From Macrocybe gigantea (Eukaryota; Basidiomycota; Agaricomycetes; Agaricales; Callistosporiaceae), in assembly GCA_011319805.1 (NCBI GenBank), contig SJRY01000266.1:62001-126000 (forward strand): 64,000 bases of DNA, read 5' to 3'. Below, one piece after another: positions 45,250 to 55,351 of the stretch (positions are counted from its first letter, which is position 1; each line of letters opens with the position of its first letter). The notes under the pieces are model-generated. The model did no database searches, was not told the DNA's origin, and saw only the letters and a list, made by a program, of their open reading frames with translations. A program made the position numbers and the translations under genes.

Positions 45250-47205
45250 GACTCGTTGCAGGCCGTTACAAAGAAGTTTTGAAGGTTTGTATCCTTTTTC
45301 TTTTATCGAGTCCAACGGGGAGAGGGGAGATGGATATCTGCCGTATATGTGACAACTAGACGGGCACAAGCTTCAATAGTAGACTTTTTGATGTTAGGTA
45401 AAGGAGTGTGGTGAAAGTCCTCTGAAGGGGTGCCGGAGGACTATCGTAAGAGATTTTCTGGGGTTGTCAGCGCGAGCCCTCGAGCATGCGAAGAGGGAGC
45501 GAAGCAGGGTGGAGAAAGTAAAAAGAACGAAGGGAAAAAAAGGAACGATGCGGAGAAAATGGGAATCAGGGATTGGATAAGGCTTTCCCTGAACCTCGGA
45601 GGCGGTCGTCATGATAGACGACCTGGGCGTCGACATAGTTCCATAGCCGAAATAGATATCACATAAGGAAAAAAAGGGGGAAGATGGCGAACGCGATGCA
45701 TCAGCCAAAAGGGGAAGTATCTTTCCAGAAAAGGCATGATCGATCGACTCGGACAATTATTTTTCGATCCCACTCCACAACATTTGTTTTCCCGTCCTGC
45801 TTTTGATTTTTTCTGATTTTTTTTCTTTGTTGGTTCGCAACGGCAGATACGCTCCCACTCCAACCCCCTGCCACGCGGGCCCTCCCTGCATGACAGGTCA
45901 AGGACCACAAAAGTCCTGCTCATATAGAAAACAAAGACCCAGGTGCGAAGCTTGTCACCCAATCATCAGCATCGCGTTTGTATTCATTTATCTTTTCATT
46001 TTCACTTCTGACCGCAGCGCTCTTGTTCTCTTTCCTTTCGCTCCCTTTGGCATTTCCGATCCTGTCAGCGCGTCAGCGCCTTGGGGAAAGTGAGCATCTT
46101 ATAAACATGACAAACTTGACGACCAAGTTCGACACCGTCTGTCCATCCATCTCTAGCACGCTGCTCCTGCATCATGCAGCAGCTCCACAGCTGTCAAGCC
46201 GTTTCGCCTTCAGGTTTATCCCCTGTGAGCACACCTCCAGTCCATAGCTACGTCACGCGCTCTGTCGCAAGAATTCCTGCACTCGTGCCACGTCGACGCG
46301 TCTGCCAAACTATCAAGCCCATCGCCAGGGTCCTTTTCAATTTGCTTTCCGCTGCAACGTCTAATTTCGCATGTTTTATACATCGTGTTCCCGCTTGGTC
46401 TTCTTTTTACTCTTCTGGCACGCGGGAAGAAAAAAAAAGTCCGGGTAGGCCGAGACATGGATTCTCCGGGTCCTCCTCCTATCACGGGTCGTCTAAATAG
46501 CCTCGGACTACCTCGTCCAGACACCGAACTTTGTGGCTCCACCTGTCTGTCCATCTCCAAGGCAGCATTAACCAGAGGAAAATCCGATGAAGCGTTCCGC
46601 GCCGCATCTCTTGGCAAAGAAACGTTCGGAGATCTACTGTATTTGTCTCTCCAGCACGAAACGAAAACTCGAAACGTCCTACCCTTCCCGGGATGCGCTC
46701 TCAAAATTTTATGAAGCAGTGATGCGCTATCTCCGAGCGGAAAAGGGCAAACCAGTTTCTGCAACGCTCCGTCTCAACGTATCCGGGTGCAGTTTGCCAC
46801 GCGCAGTTTTATGGACATCATTTCAGGGACTGATGCAGCACTCGGCTCTTCTTGATGGGGATGGCGATCAGCCTTTGACTTTGATGGTGTGCTGATCCCC
46901 TCTTGTCCGATGCTCATTTTCGATAAGTACTCTTTCTATGTAGCCAGAGAGCATCACGGGTCAAACCAAACCGTCTGTCCTGTGCGATGCAAGATGGAAC
47001 GCAATACCGCTCGCCCCTGCCCCCATCAACAGTGACGTCCAGAGAAACCAACCAGCACTGTCCATCCCCTCTCGGAATTAAGCCACATACCCGTACGCCT
47101 TTTCCGAAAACCGTTAGCGTTAGCGTCAATTTTGAACCCTAGCGTCTAAGGACGCCAGGCCCATCAACGCCATTAGAGCATAAATGCGCGAACCCTGTAT
47201 ACATA
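45250..47205. other. 2 kb without a supported gene
   Basis: Upstream region of the SH3 gene. Contains short open frames (for example 46216-46764, -; 46385-46714, +) lacking any motif. No repeat recognised until the TIR element at 47206. Confidence 0.4.
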
Positions 47206-47968
47206 CAGTCGACTCTCTCCTAACCCACATCCCTCAAAACCCATAACCCCTTATAACCCATAGGATTTTCCATTTCCCGGGTTGGTTAGAGCCAAAATCG
47301 AGGTCATAACCCATAAACCTCCCATAACCCATAACCCATAGCCATTTTGGAGAAAAACCCATACATTTTACGAGAGAATCTGAGATTGATGTATTATATA
47401 ATCATCACTTTCTATGCAAAACTTGCCAAAGAAAGGCATCTTCATCATGACAAACCCTCTTGGTTCACTGAAAAAAGGCTTACAGGCCCAAGAAAGCAAA
47501 TCCAGCCCCGAAATGGATGGCAAAGGAGAGGCTTATGGAGGGTGATGAGGAATGCAGTAGATGGTGAGGGCAACCTCATTTGGAAAGAAGGGTGAGGATG
47601 ATAAGAAGGATTCGGATGAGAATGACTTCCCCGTGGAAATCCATCCCTCACAGCTGGAAGCACTTCACGCTGCAAACGACTTGGCAGAAATATGTTCAAG
47701 ATATCAAGGACCCTTTTTCTCACAAGCTGGAGGTAATTTTGGCATCTTTCGGTCATCAGACATGTCTAGCCAGGACCAGTCCATGAAATCGGCACTTTCC
47801 ACAGACTATTTAGACTCATAATGCATTGAATAGTTGCTAATAACCCATATTTTCGCTAATTAGACAATACTATATCATCTTATAACATCTTCCCTCAAAC
47901 CCATAACCCCTTAAAACCCATAGCCCGAGGCCTTTCCCGATCGCTATGGGTTAGGAGGGAGTCGACTG
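47206..47968. mobile_element. 763-bp non-autonomous pogo-like TIR element
   Basis: Ends are CAGTCGACTCTCTCCTAACC (left) and its near-perfect inverse ending GAGTCGACTG (right), about 22 bp with one mismatch, flanked by TA on both sides (47204-47205 and 47969-47970). CAGT-type ends with TA duplication fit pogo/Fot1 elements. Subterminal regions on both sides are packed with ACCCATA/AACCCATA units. The middle has a short frame (47561-47821) that is not a recognisable transposase, so it is non-autonomous or an internally deleted copy. Confidence 0.75.
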
Positions 47969-49211
47969 TACTCACTCGGATTCGCCTCTGGCTGCTACGT
48001 TGAAGCAACGTAGACCCCATCGCTCATCAAGGTTCAGCGATTGGTTCATCCGCTTCTGCCCGTCCCTACCTTTTGGACGAATGGCCGGCCGACCGTGATG
48101 AACCGCCGAGGCTTAATGAAATTACGATAGAGATCCAGAGTCGACCTGGGCCAGAACCACCCTGGCACCCTGGCAACCCGAGACCACACAAGTTGTACGT
48201 GTTCAATAATCAAAAGTATCGCGATTGTGTTCATACCTCGTCTTTATTTCACATCTGAGTGAAGTCTGAAAGAAATAAAGGATAGGGCAACCTCAATGTG
48301 TGGTGCACCATTCTGTTATCAAGCGGCATCATCCCGTCGTTGCGATGTCCGGGGACATGAGAGACCCCACATTACAGTGGTTGGGAACGTTCCCGCTTTC
48401 TTAGAAGATCGGCTTGGATCTGTGTATCTGCAGTGGACGAGTGTCCTGCGGTGCAGACTATCATCGAACCACAGAAGCCGCGACTTTCTAAAGGATGGCA
48501 AAAGAAGGAAAGAAAGAGTTCATCGACTCTGATCGCGCTTCTTAACTGCGATTCAAGGATCCATCGGGGTTGATGTGCATCTTGTCTTCTTGCACGAAGA
48601 ATAAAATTTCAAAACTAGCGTCGAGCAGAGCAGTGCACGTCGACTATGTGTTTTTTTTTTTTTACTTGATGGCGAACAAACCGAGCGACGTCCCACGACG
48701 CCCTCTGTCTGTTAACTAAGCCACGACAGACAGACAGAGCCAGACCGCACAAGACTTCATGCACGTGTGCTTTCCTCAAGCGTTGTGCGCCATGGGCCGT
48801 GGGCCGTGGGCCACCGCCCTAGCAACGCCCGATCCCGGATCCAGGGCGAGGGTACGACGCAGACTAATACGGACTGACGCGGACGGTCCACCATGGAATC
48901 GTTATCGAACGCTGTGCGAAAGGAGGGACGAGATGCATGTACAGCCAGTCAGGGAAAAAGCAGCGTTGGGGGCTCAACAGCGAGGCACTCTGCATTCTCG
49001 GTACCGAAACTCCCCCTCCTTCAAGGCACACTGTCGGTCGATTGCATCATCGACTCTGATTTGATCATCTTTACGAATGAAGAAAGCAGAGTACACTACA
49101 TACTTACAGTACAGGCCTAAATAACAAACGATACGGATGCATGTATCCCGAGTCATGCAATAATACAGGATAACGAAACGCAATGCAGCAACGACACAAG
49201 TTGACTGTAGC
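47969..49211. other. 1.2 kb intergenic, nothing identified
   Basis: Short T-run at about 48650 and small frames only; no gene or RNA recognised. Confidence 0.4.
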
Positions 49212-50864
49212 TCATCTTCCCGCGTCTCTAAACCTTGCAAAATACTTTCTCATCTCCACCAACCACACGGCCCGGTTCCACGCATTGTCGTGCAGCGCGG
49301 ACGGTACGATGGCCAGCCTCGGGCCATTCGCTCCCCTCTTCCTCTCCCCCCTCTCCCTCTCCGTCGCGCTCTCCCTGTCCTTCTGCGCCTCCTCCCTCTC
49401 TCCAGTCGCCGCCCCGCCCTCCCTCTCGGACTCATCCCGCGCGCAGCCTCGCACAGCTGCATGCCCATCGTCGGCGGCACGACCTCGTCTCGCTCGCTCA
49501 CGAGGAACAGCGCGTCGCGCAACAGACGGGACAGGACCGACGGACGTCCCCGCACGCCGACCCCTCCGCCGCCCCCGCCGCCACCTTCCTCCCCGTCCAC
49601 ATCGCAGGCCCTCGCGGCCCTGACAGCACCCCGCACAGCAGCAAGCGCGTCCCACTTGTCGAGCGCGAGGTAGCCGAGGTAGTGGTACGGCAGCCACGGC
49701 TGCGGATACAGCGCCTGAACGATGCCCTCCGTCGACGCGAGCGGGTTCTCGAGCACAAGGCCCACAATATTCCCATACCTCTCGTCGAACCGCCTCTCCT
49801 CCCTCCCCTCACGCCAAGTCCTCTGCACACCACGCTCGCGCCATGGACGCCAGAACCCGAACCCGAACCTGGCGGGACGTCCGTGAGACTCGCGAGGAGG
49901 CACAGCGCGGCGGCACCGCCGAGCGAGTGACCGTACACGACTACGCGCGCGGCGGGGAACCGCGCGAGGGCGTGGTGCAGCGCGTGCCGGTGGTCCGCGA
50001 GGATGCCGCGCTGCGTCGCGCCGCAATTCGTCGACTTCCAGAACGAGCGCGGCGCGATGGCGAGCACGGCCGTTTTGCGTTCCAGCGGGAGGATGTCGCC
50101 GTACGACGCCCGCGCAGCAGCGTGTAGAAGATGTTCATCCGCTGGAGGGGGTTGCCTGCGTTGCCTGAGAACGGCGTGAGTTCCCGGTGGGGGAGGGATG
50201 GAGTGGGGCAGAGTGATGCGCGTACCTTGCAGATAGAGTATGACCGTGTCTGGCGGGTCGTTCCTTTCCTCCTTTGGGCGGACGAGGATGCCATATAGGG
50301 TGACGCCGGGTTCGCTGTCAATGCGCACCTCTTCGCAGTGCAGCTGGGACCGAAAAAAAGAGGGTACGTGCGTGTCGAGCTCTTCCCGCCTCGAGCCCAT
50401 CGGCAGGTACCCTGGCGCAACGCAACATCAGTCACACAAGTTGCAGCGCACATCACACCAAGCGAAAGCGAAAGAGACAAGACGAGACAGGCTCAGGCTC
50501 ACCCATGTACATGATCTTCCTCTGAAAAAGCATCATAATGAGACCCTGCAACATCGCGTCAACGTTTCGTTTTTTTGCTTCAGACCGAGGGGGAACGGTT
50601 ATTTTGTATTTTTTTATGAGACCTTGTATGCCCACAACGCCGCAGGAAGACCGACGACGATAGTGATTATAACTAACGCAGAGGGCGGCTCTGGGAGGGC
50701 GTGGCCGCCACGATCGGTAGCGCCGCAAGGGCGAGACAACGTGGCGCAGGGAGCGCTTGTGTCTTGGATGCAAATACCTGCTGGTGCTGGTGCTGGTGTG
50801 GCGTGCGTGGCCGTGGACGCTGTCTTTTCGCGAGGCTTGGGAGATGTCGCACAGCACGTCTCAT
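49212..50864 (-). pseudogene. Bem46/ABHD13-like hydrolase, copy 2, decayed
   Basis: Reverse-strand paralogue of the gene at 20349-22014, with the same exon layout: MRRAVRHL start at 50862-50864, WAYKGLIMMLFQRKIMYMG, CEEVRIDSEPGVTLYGILVR, VVVYGHSLGGAAALC, VSERDEVVPP, SALHDNAWN. At least four frame changes are needed to follow the homology: near the end of exon 1 (one base lost before the hydrophobic segment), after FYTLLRG, after the GSGSG stretch, and between the SERDEVVPP and IVPSALHDN blocks. It is therefore a pseudogene. Its intron donors are GT where copy 1 has GC. It lies 61 bp from a tRNA-Glu gene. Confidence 0.85.
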
Positions 50865-50924
50865 TCCAAAGAGGCCGAGAGATGAATAGACACTATCAAA
50901 AAAAACAAACAAGAAAAGTATTTC

Positions 50925-50996
50925 TTCGGATACGGGGAATCGAACCCCGAGCTGCCGCGTGAAAGGCGGCAATGTTAGCCGTTACACCATATCCGA
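50925..50996 (-). tRNA. tRNA-Glu(TTC), intronless
   Basis: 72-nt tRNA on the minus strand, with the same acceptor stem (TCGGATA/TATCCGA), anticodon loop CTTTCAC and T-arm as the copy at 26515, but no intron. A short T-run follows on the minus strand. Confidence 0.93.
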
Positions 50997-51772
50997 CTTG
51001 ACTTGTTTTTAATCCTGAACTTCTAATGTCTCTATAGATTCATCAAGAGAAGAAAATAATTACAATTATAATCAATTTCTATACAAAGACAAAGTTCTAA
51101 ACAATAGCATATATGCAAAGAGGTATGATGTACTTGAGAGTAAATCAGACTGATGAAAGAGTAATAAGGTAGGCCTTAGTCAGAACCAAAGTCATCACAT
51201 GATCCAAGAGTGATAAAGTGTGATTGCCATATCCAAAAATCAGTTCAAAAATGTTTTTCAGACAAACAGAGTAGTTTTGAGAAAAATAAAAACCACCAAG
51301 TCTGAGGGAATTAATTTACAAAGGATTTGTTGGTTTTAGATTTTTGATAACTCAAAAGACAAGCTCAAAAAAAGATTTTTCTTATTTCCTATAAATTTCC
51401 ATATCTTCTAAATTTGAGAGGGTAGCAAATCTTCTTATCATTCAATGTGTCTGTACTGTTGATGTGCTACAATCAAATTTCCTGCTCACAGACCAGCTTT
51501 TCATCTATAATCTTGCCTTAGCAAAATCTTGTCAAATGGGCAAACACTCATCCTATACCAATATCTACTATATATATATATATATATATAAAACCTTGCT
51601 TTTTATGTAAAAAAAAAAAAGAGTTTAGCAAAGACAAGGAGAATGTAATGATGCATTGTTATGCCTTTTTTCACATGTGCTAATTCTATGCATTAGGTTA
51701 ATTCCAAGAACAGTAGCAAGACAGTAGTGAAAAAACCTCAGCAGTCTACTTTCTCTGTATCTTCACAACTAC
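50997..51772. other. AT-rich region, nothing identified
   Basis: Clearly lower in G+C than the gene-rich part and without open frames of note. It marks the start of the retroelement island and includes a TA microsatellite. Confidence 0.5.
51569..51590. repeat. (TA)n microsatellite
   Basis: About 11 TA units in AT-rich sequence. Confidence 0.85.
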
Positions 51773-51878
51773 TGTTAAGCTAGATGAATCTCGAAAGGAC
51801 TCAGGCAGACTAAGTGCAAGAGTAGTCTTGAGATGATGGCAAAAGGAATATTAAGCCTAGTGCTACTGGTACATCTGG
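51773..51878 (-). repeat. Truncated family C LTR
   Basis: About 106 bp matching the TGTTAGGC end of the family C LTR (TGTTAAGCTAGATG...CTGGTACATCTGG), then abrupt change to unrelated sequence. An old, truncated copy. Confidence 0.85.
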
Positions 51879-51998
51879 TAGAGAAGCTCTGGCCGGATCT
51901 TGGTAAGGAATCATCTCTTGTTCTCATAGCTGTCCTCTATATCTACATGATGACTAATCTACTATATCATATAATATCTGGAGGCGTATCCTCCGACA

Positions 51999-52020
51999 CT
52001 ACTCCATGCCCCCAGTTCTT
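51999..52020 (-). promoter_or_regulatory. Putative polypurine tract of element B
   Basis: On the minus strand AAGAACTGGGGGCATGGAG directly precedes TGTCGG, the presumed LTR start. Weakly supported because the other LTR was not found. Confidence 0.35.
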
Positions 52021-52391
52021 TTTGGAGGCATTCCTGCTGGCAAAACACTGTGTCGGTGCTGTGCATGCACTCTCTCTGCTATCGTCTCCTCATCCTTTTG
52101 TTTTTCCTTGGCATCCTCCTCCTCTACATCATTCTCATCCATTGTCTAGCTCTCTAGCCTCTCCTGCATCTGAATCCTCTCTAACTCCTGGCACTCTTTC
52201 TCTGCTGCTATCCATAACCTCTCCTTGATGTCCTTCTTTTTCTGCTCCTGCTCCTCCTAGAGTTCTGTCCCTTGCCTTGGCTTGAACAACCTGAGTCATC
52301 AGGCACTGAAGTTACTCTCAATAGGCTGTTCATCCACCTCCTCTAGCACATATGAGTTTAGGATGCGCTGTACCATATATTTGGAGTTTGA

Positions 52392-53374
52392 CTACATTGG
52401 TGTGAGTTTCCAATCTATACTCAGTATGTTAGCCAGATCACTGTGATAGATCTGTACCAGCTGTCCCAGTATGAAGACAACTGGCCTACCCTGCTTCTGG
52501 ATCTTGTAGTTGAATATTGCTTTATGCTGGGTGACATGATGGATAGCTTCATTGTGGGCATCTAGGTGCTGCTGTGCAGTGTATGCCATGTGATGGTCAA
52601 CATCCTCAGGCTTGAAGACGGAAGCACTTTCCTCAAATGGTATCCAGTTCATATTGGTTGGCATACTAAAGAAGATTTCCTTCAGTGAGAACTTGAATCT
52701 GGACAGTATGCACCTATTGAGGATGTAAATAGCCCTATCAAAGTGGTCAGGCCATGTTCTCGGAAGGCTTCACCACTCAGCTTTTTGCCATCCATCCTCT
52801 CTGAGCTCTGGGGCACAGAGCTTCACGAGGATATAGAGCAGCAGTATATTCGTGCCCTCCACAAGCCCATTAACCCATAGGGAATATGCTATAATGGTAT
52901 GGTGCCTGATGTTCTATTGCTGGCAGAAGTCCTTAATATCCTTGCAGTTGAAGTGCTGTCCATCATTCGCTATAAATATTTTGAAGGGCTGTAGCATTGA
53001 AAGATGTTGGTGAGAGAGGAGATGGTGGTTTTGGCTGCTCCATAGGACTTGAACTTGTAGCTCCAGACATGCTGTGAATACGAGTCGAGGTAAAGACTAA
53101 TAGTGTGATAGCCATCTTTGCCTTCTGGTATAGAGAGATAATCACCAACCAGGAGCTTGAATGGGTGTTGGCATGTGATGGATTGCAACAATGCATTCAG
53201 GTGTGGCCTTCCAAATGCCTTGCAAAGCGGACAGTCAATGATCGCCTTTATGATAGAGTGGCTCAGATTGGGGCTCTGAATGCAGTTCTGGAGTATGATC
53301 TTGATGTGGTCACAGTGCCAGTGCCTATTCTTTTCATGTTCTTCTCTTGCCAATTCTTTTGCTTCCTTCTTCAT
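52392..53374 (-). pseudogene. Integrase region of element B
   Basis: Open pieces 52970-53374 and 52392-52664. The first has the zinc-binding pattern (HCDHIKI, later CPLCKAFGRPH) and the start of the catalytic core (KLLVGDYLSIPEGKDGYHT). The second resembles the C-terminal part of a retroviral-type integrase. Stops separate them, so it is non-functional. Confidence 0.55.
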
Positions 53375-54202
53375 AATGCACTCCTGCCTGGCTCTGGCCC
53401 AGACTCAGTCCCTACCACTAATAGCCCACAGCTTCCTATCTTCAATCATATAATGTGCAGCATGATGGGCTGCATATTGGTACTCCCTGACACTGCTGCT
53501 GAAATCGAGTTTGGCGATGGCCTTGATGATGCTGAGGTATACAGGCTCCTTCTGGAACTAGTAGAGGAGCTGTGTGACCTCCTCAGGTTCTACTGCACTT
53601 ACTGCAAAGATATCATTAATAATGCCTTCACAGACTTCCCAGTCTGGTTGGACATCTCAAGCACTCTCATCATCCAAGTACTTTGGAGTTCCTTCATACT
53701 GGTGGCTGAGATCATCCATTATGTTCATCACTCCCAGTACATGATGCACATCAATGATGTTGTATGCCAGGACTGCCTTATGCTATCTAGTGTGGACCAC
53801 ATTGAGGCTATCGCTGAGCAGGATATTCCAAAAGGCTTGACAGTCTGTCTCAATCTTGACCAGCATCCCATGCATGATATCCACAAACTTATCAAAGCTG
53901 AATTTCAGTACAGCAAATTCAAGCAAAAAAGGCTTGTACTTCTCTTCAGACTGTGATGTTCATTTGGACATGAACCCGACTGGGTGTCGCCTTATGACAA
54001 CCTTCCTGCCTAATAGTGTTGTTCTGATTTTCTGAGACAATACTCCTGCAAATGCATCTATTGAGCCATCTGTTGTCAGAATGAATAGAGTACCATCATA
54101 TTGTAGTACTGTCAAGATAGGCTTGCTGACCATCTTTGCCTTTAGGTCTATGAATGCTTTGATAGCTGCATCTGTCCATATATCATCAGTAATTTTGAAT
54201 AC

Positions 54203-54846
54203 TCACATTATGTGCTGATACATTGTCTTTTTTGCCCTTGCCAGCATCTCAACCATGTACAAGATGTTGCATAACAGGGCCTCTACCTTGGCATAGTCCT
54301 TGATGAGATTGCAGAAATGACCAGTCAGTCCAAGAAAGCCTTCTAAGTGGGATGCATTCTTCAGCCATTCCCAATTGACAACTGCAGTTAATTTGGTCAG
54401 ATCAGATATAATGCCTTTGGGGCCAACAAGTGCTTTTGCAAACACTGCCTCTATCATAAATAAGCATAGTTTACTTGGTAACAAGGTAACAATAAAAATT
54501 AGTGTTTATATACCCAGTCTAGCAGAGTTCACAGTTGGGTGATACCTTCTTCAAATGAGTTCAAAAGCATTCCTCTATCATCTACAAACAACTCCAGTAA
54601 TTCCTTTGCAATGAGATCATTGAAATGCTGGGATGTGGTGTGTTTGAATTCTGATGGGCCTTCTGTGACTCCAAACAGCATCCACTGATAGCAGGCAAAT
54701 CCCCAGCCCTTGATGAAGACAGAGAGGTATGGCTGTGAATCTGGATGAACTGCAATTCCATAGAAGCCTGCAGTAAAGTCAAATATATGTAAGTAATAAT
54801 GACCCAAGATGCATATTTGCTTAGTACAAATGTCACCCTGCAGCAC
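54203..54846 (-). pseudogene. Reverse transcriptase region of element B
   Basis: Two open pieces. 54529-54846 has FDFTAGFYGIAVHPDS, a fingers-palm stretch, and LFVDDRGM around the catalytic Asp pair. 54203-54484 continues with FLGLTGHFCNLIKDYAK. They are separated by stops; remains of the pol gene. Confidence 0.65.
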
Positions 54847-55003
54847 TGGGGCTATATTTGTTGTACTGTTGATCTTACCAAAATCATGGCATAGGTGCTA
54901 TTTTTTTTCCTGTAATGGCACTATTAGTTCACACTTTTCTGGTCTAGAAGGGAGATCAAAAGCCTGCTCCAGCCCTGCTGCTATACACTGGTCATTAACC
55001 ATG

Positions 55004-55265
55004 TGTTAGTGTGAGAGGTACACCTAAATGGGGTACCGACACTCAGGGTCGGACGAAGCAGAACGTAGCAAACATGTGGTTGATTGAGAAAGGGAGACTG
55101 ATACAAGAGCGTATGCACAAGAAATGAGAAGGATATAAAAGAGGGAAGAGGAGAGAGAACCAGCTTCCAACTGCCCAGCAGTCTTCTTATACCGCCCACT
55201 ACTATGCTGTCATCCAAATGTCATCTCGTGATTGTGTCGATGAGTAAGCCAAGGGTGGGCTTACA
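55004..55265 (-). repeat. 3' LTR of element A
   Basis: 262 bp, TGTTAGTGTG...GGGCTTACA on the plus strand (TG...CA ends), directly followed by the polypurine tract on the internal side. Confidence 0.7.
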
Positions 55266-55276
55266 CCCTCCCCCGC
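55266..55276 (-). promoter_or_regulatory. Polypurine tract of element A
   Basis: On the minus strand GCGGGGGAGGG lies directly before TGTAAGCCC, the LTR start. Position and composition suit a plus-strand primer. Confidence 0.65.
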
Positions 55277-55351
55277 TCTGGAAAGAGGAAGTGATGAGGG
55301 AGGTGTGAAAAGCAGGCACAGGTGCATTAAAAAACCCCTTTGGGGAAAAAG

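Larger units (their letters stand above)
51883..55003 (-). mobile_element. Degenerate Ty3-type element B
   Basis: Minus-strand remains of a Ty3-type retrotransposon. A possible 3' LTR part ends at 51998 (TGTCGGAGG on the minus strand) next to a purine-rich tract (51999-52020). Going upstream follow an integrase region (52392-53374) and a reverse-transcriptase region (54203-54846). Many stops and shifts; no gag recognised. It is cut on the right by the LTR of element A. Confidence 0.65.

Noticed and set aside
46216..46764. 182-codon minus-strand frame
   Set aside because: No recognisable domain, no splice-supported extension, random-looking composition.
47220..47345. Internal telomere-like repeat
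   Set aside because: The ACCCATA/AACCCATA units resemble telomere repeats but occur in inverted arrays inside a TA-flanked TIR element, so they are subterminal repeats of that element.
49235..49930. 231-codon plus-strand open frame
   Set aside because: Antisense to the decayed Bem46-like copy; Pro/Arg/Ser-rich content comes from GC-rich codons on the other strand.
53105..53956. 283-codon plus-strand open frame
   Set aside because: It is antisense to the degenerate integrase/RNase H region of element B, has no recognisable motif, and AT-rich decayed DNA easily gives chance frames.
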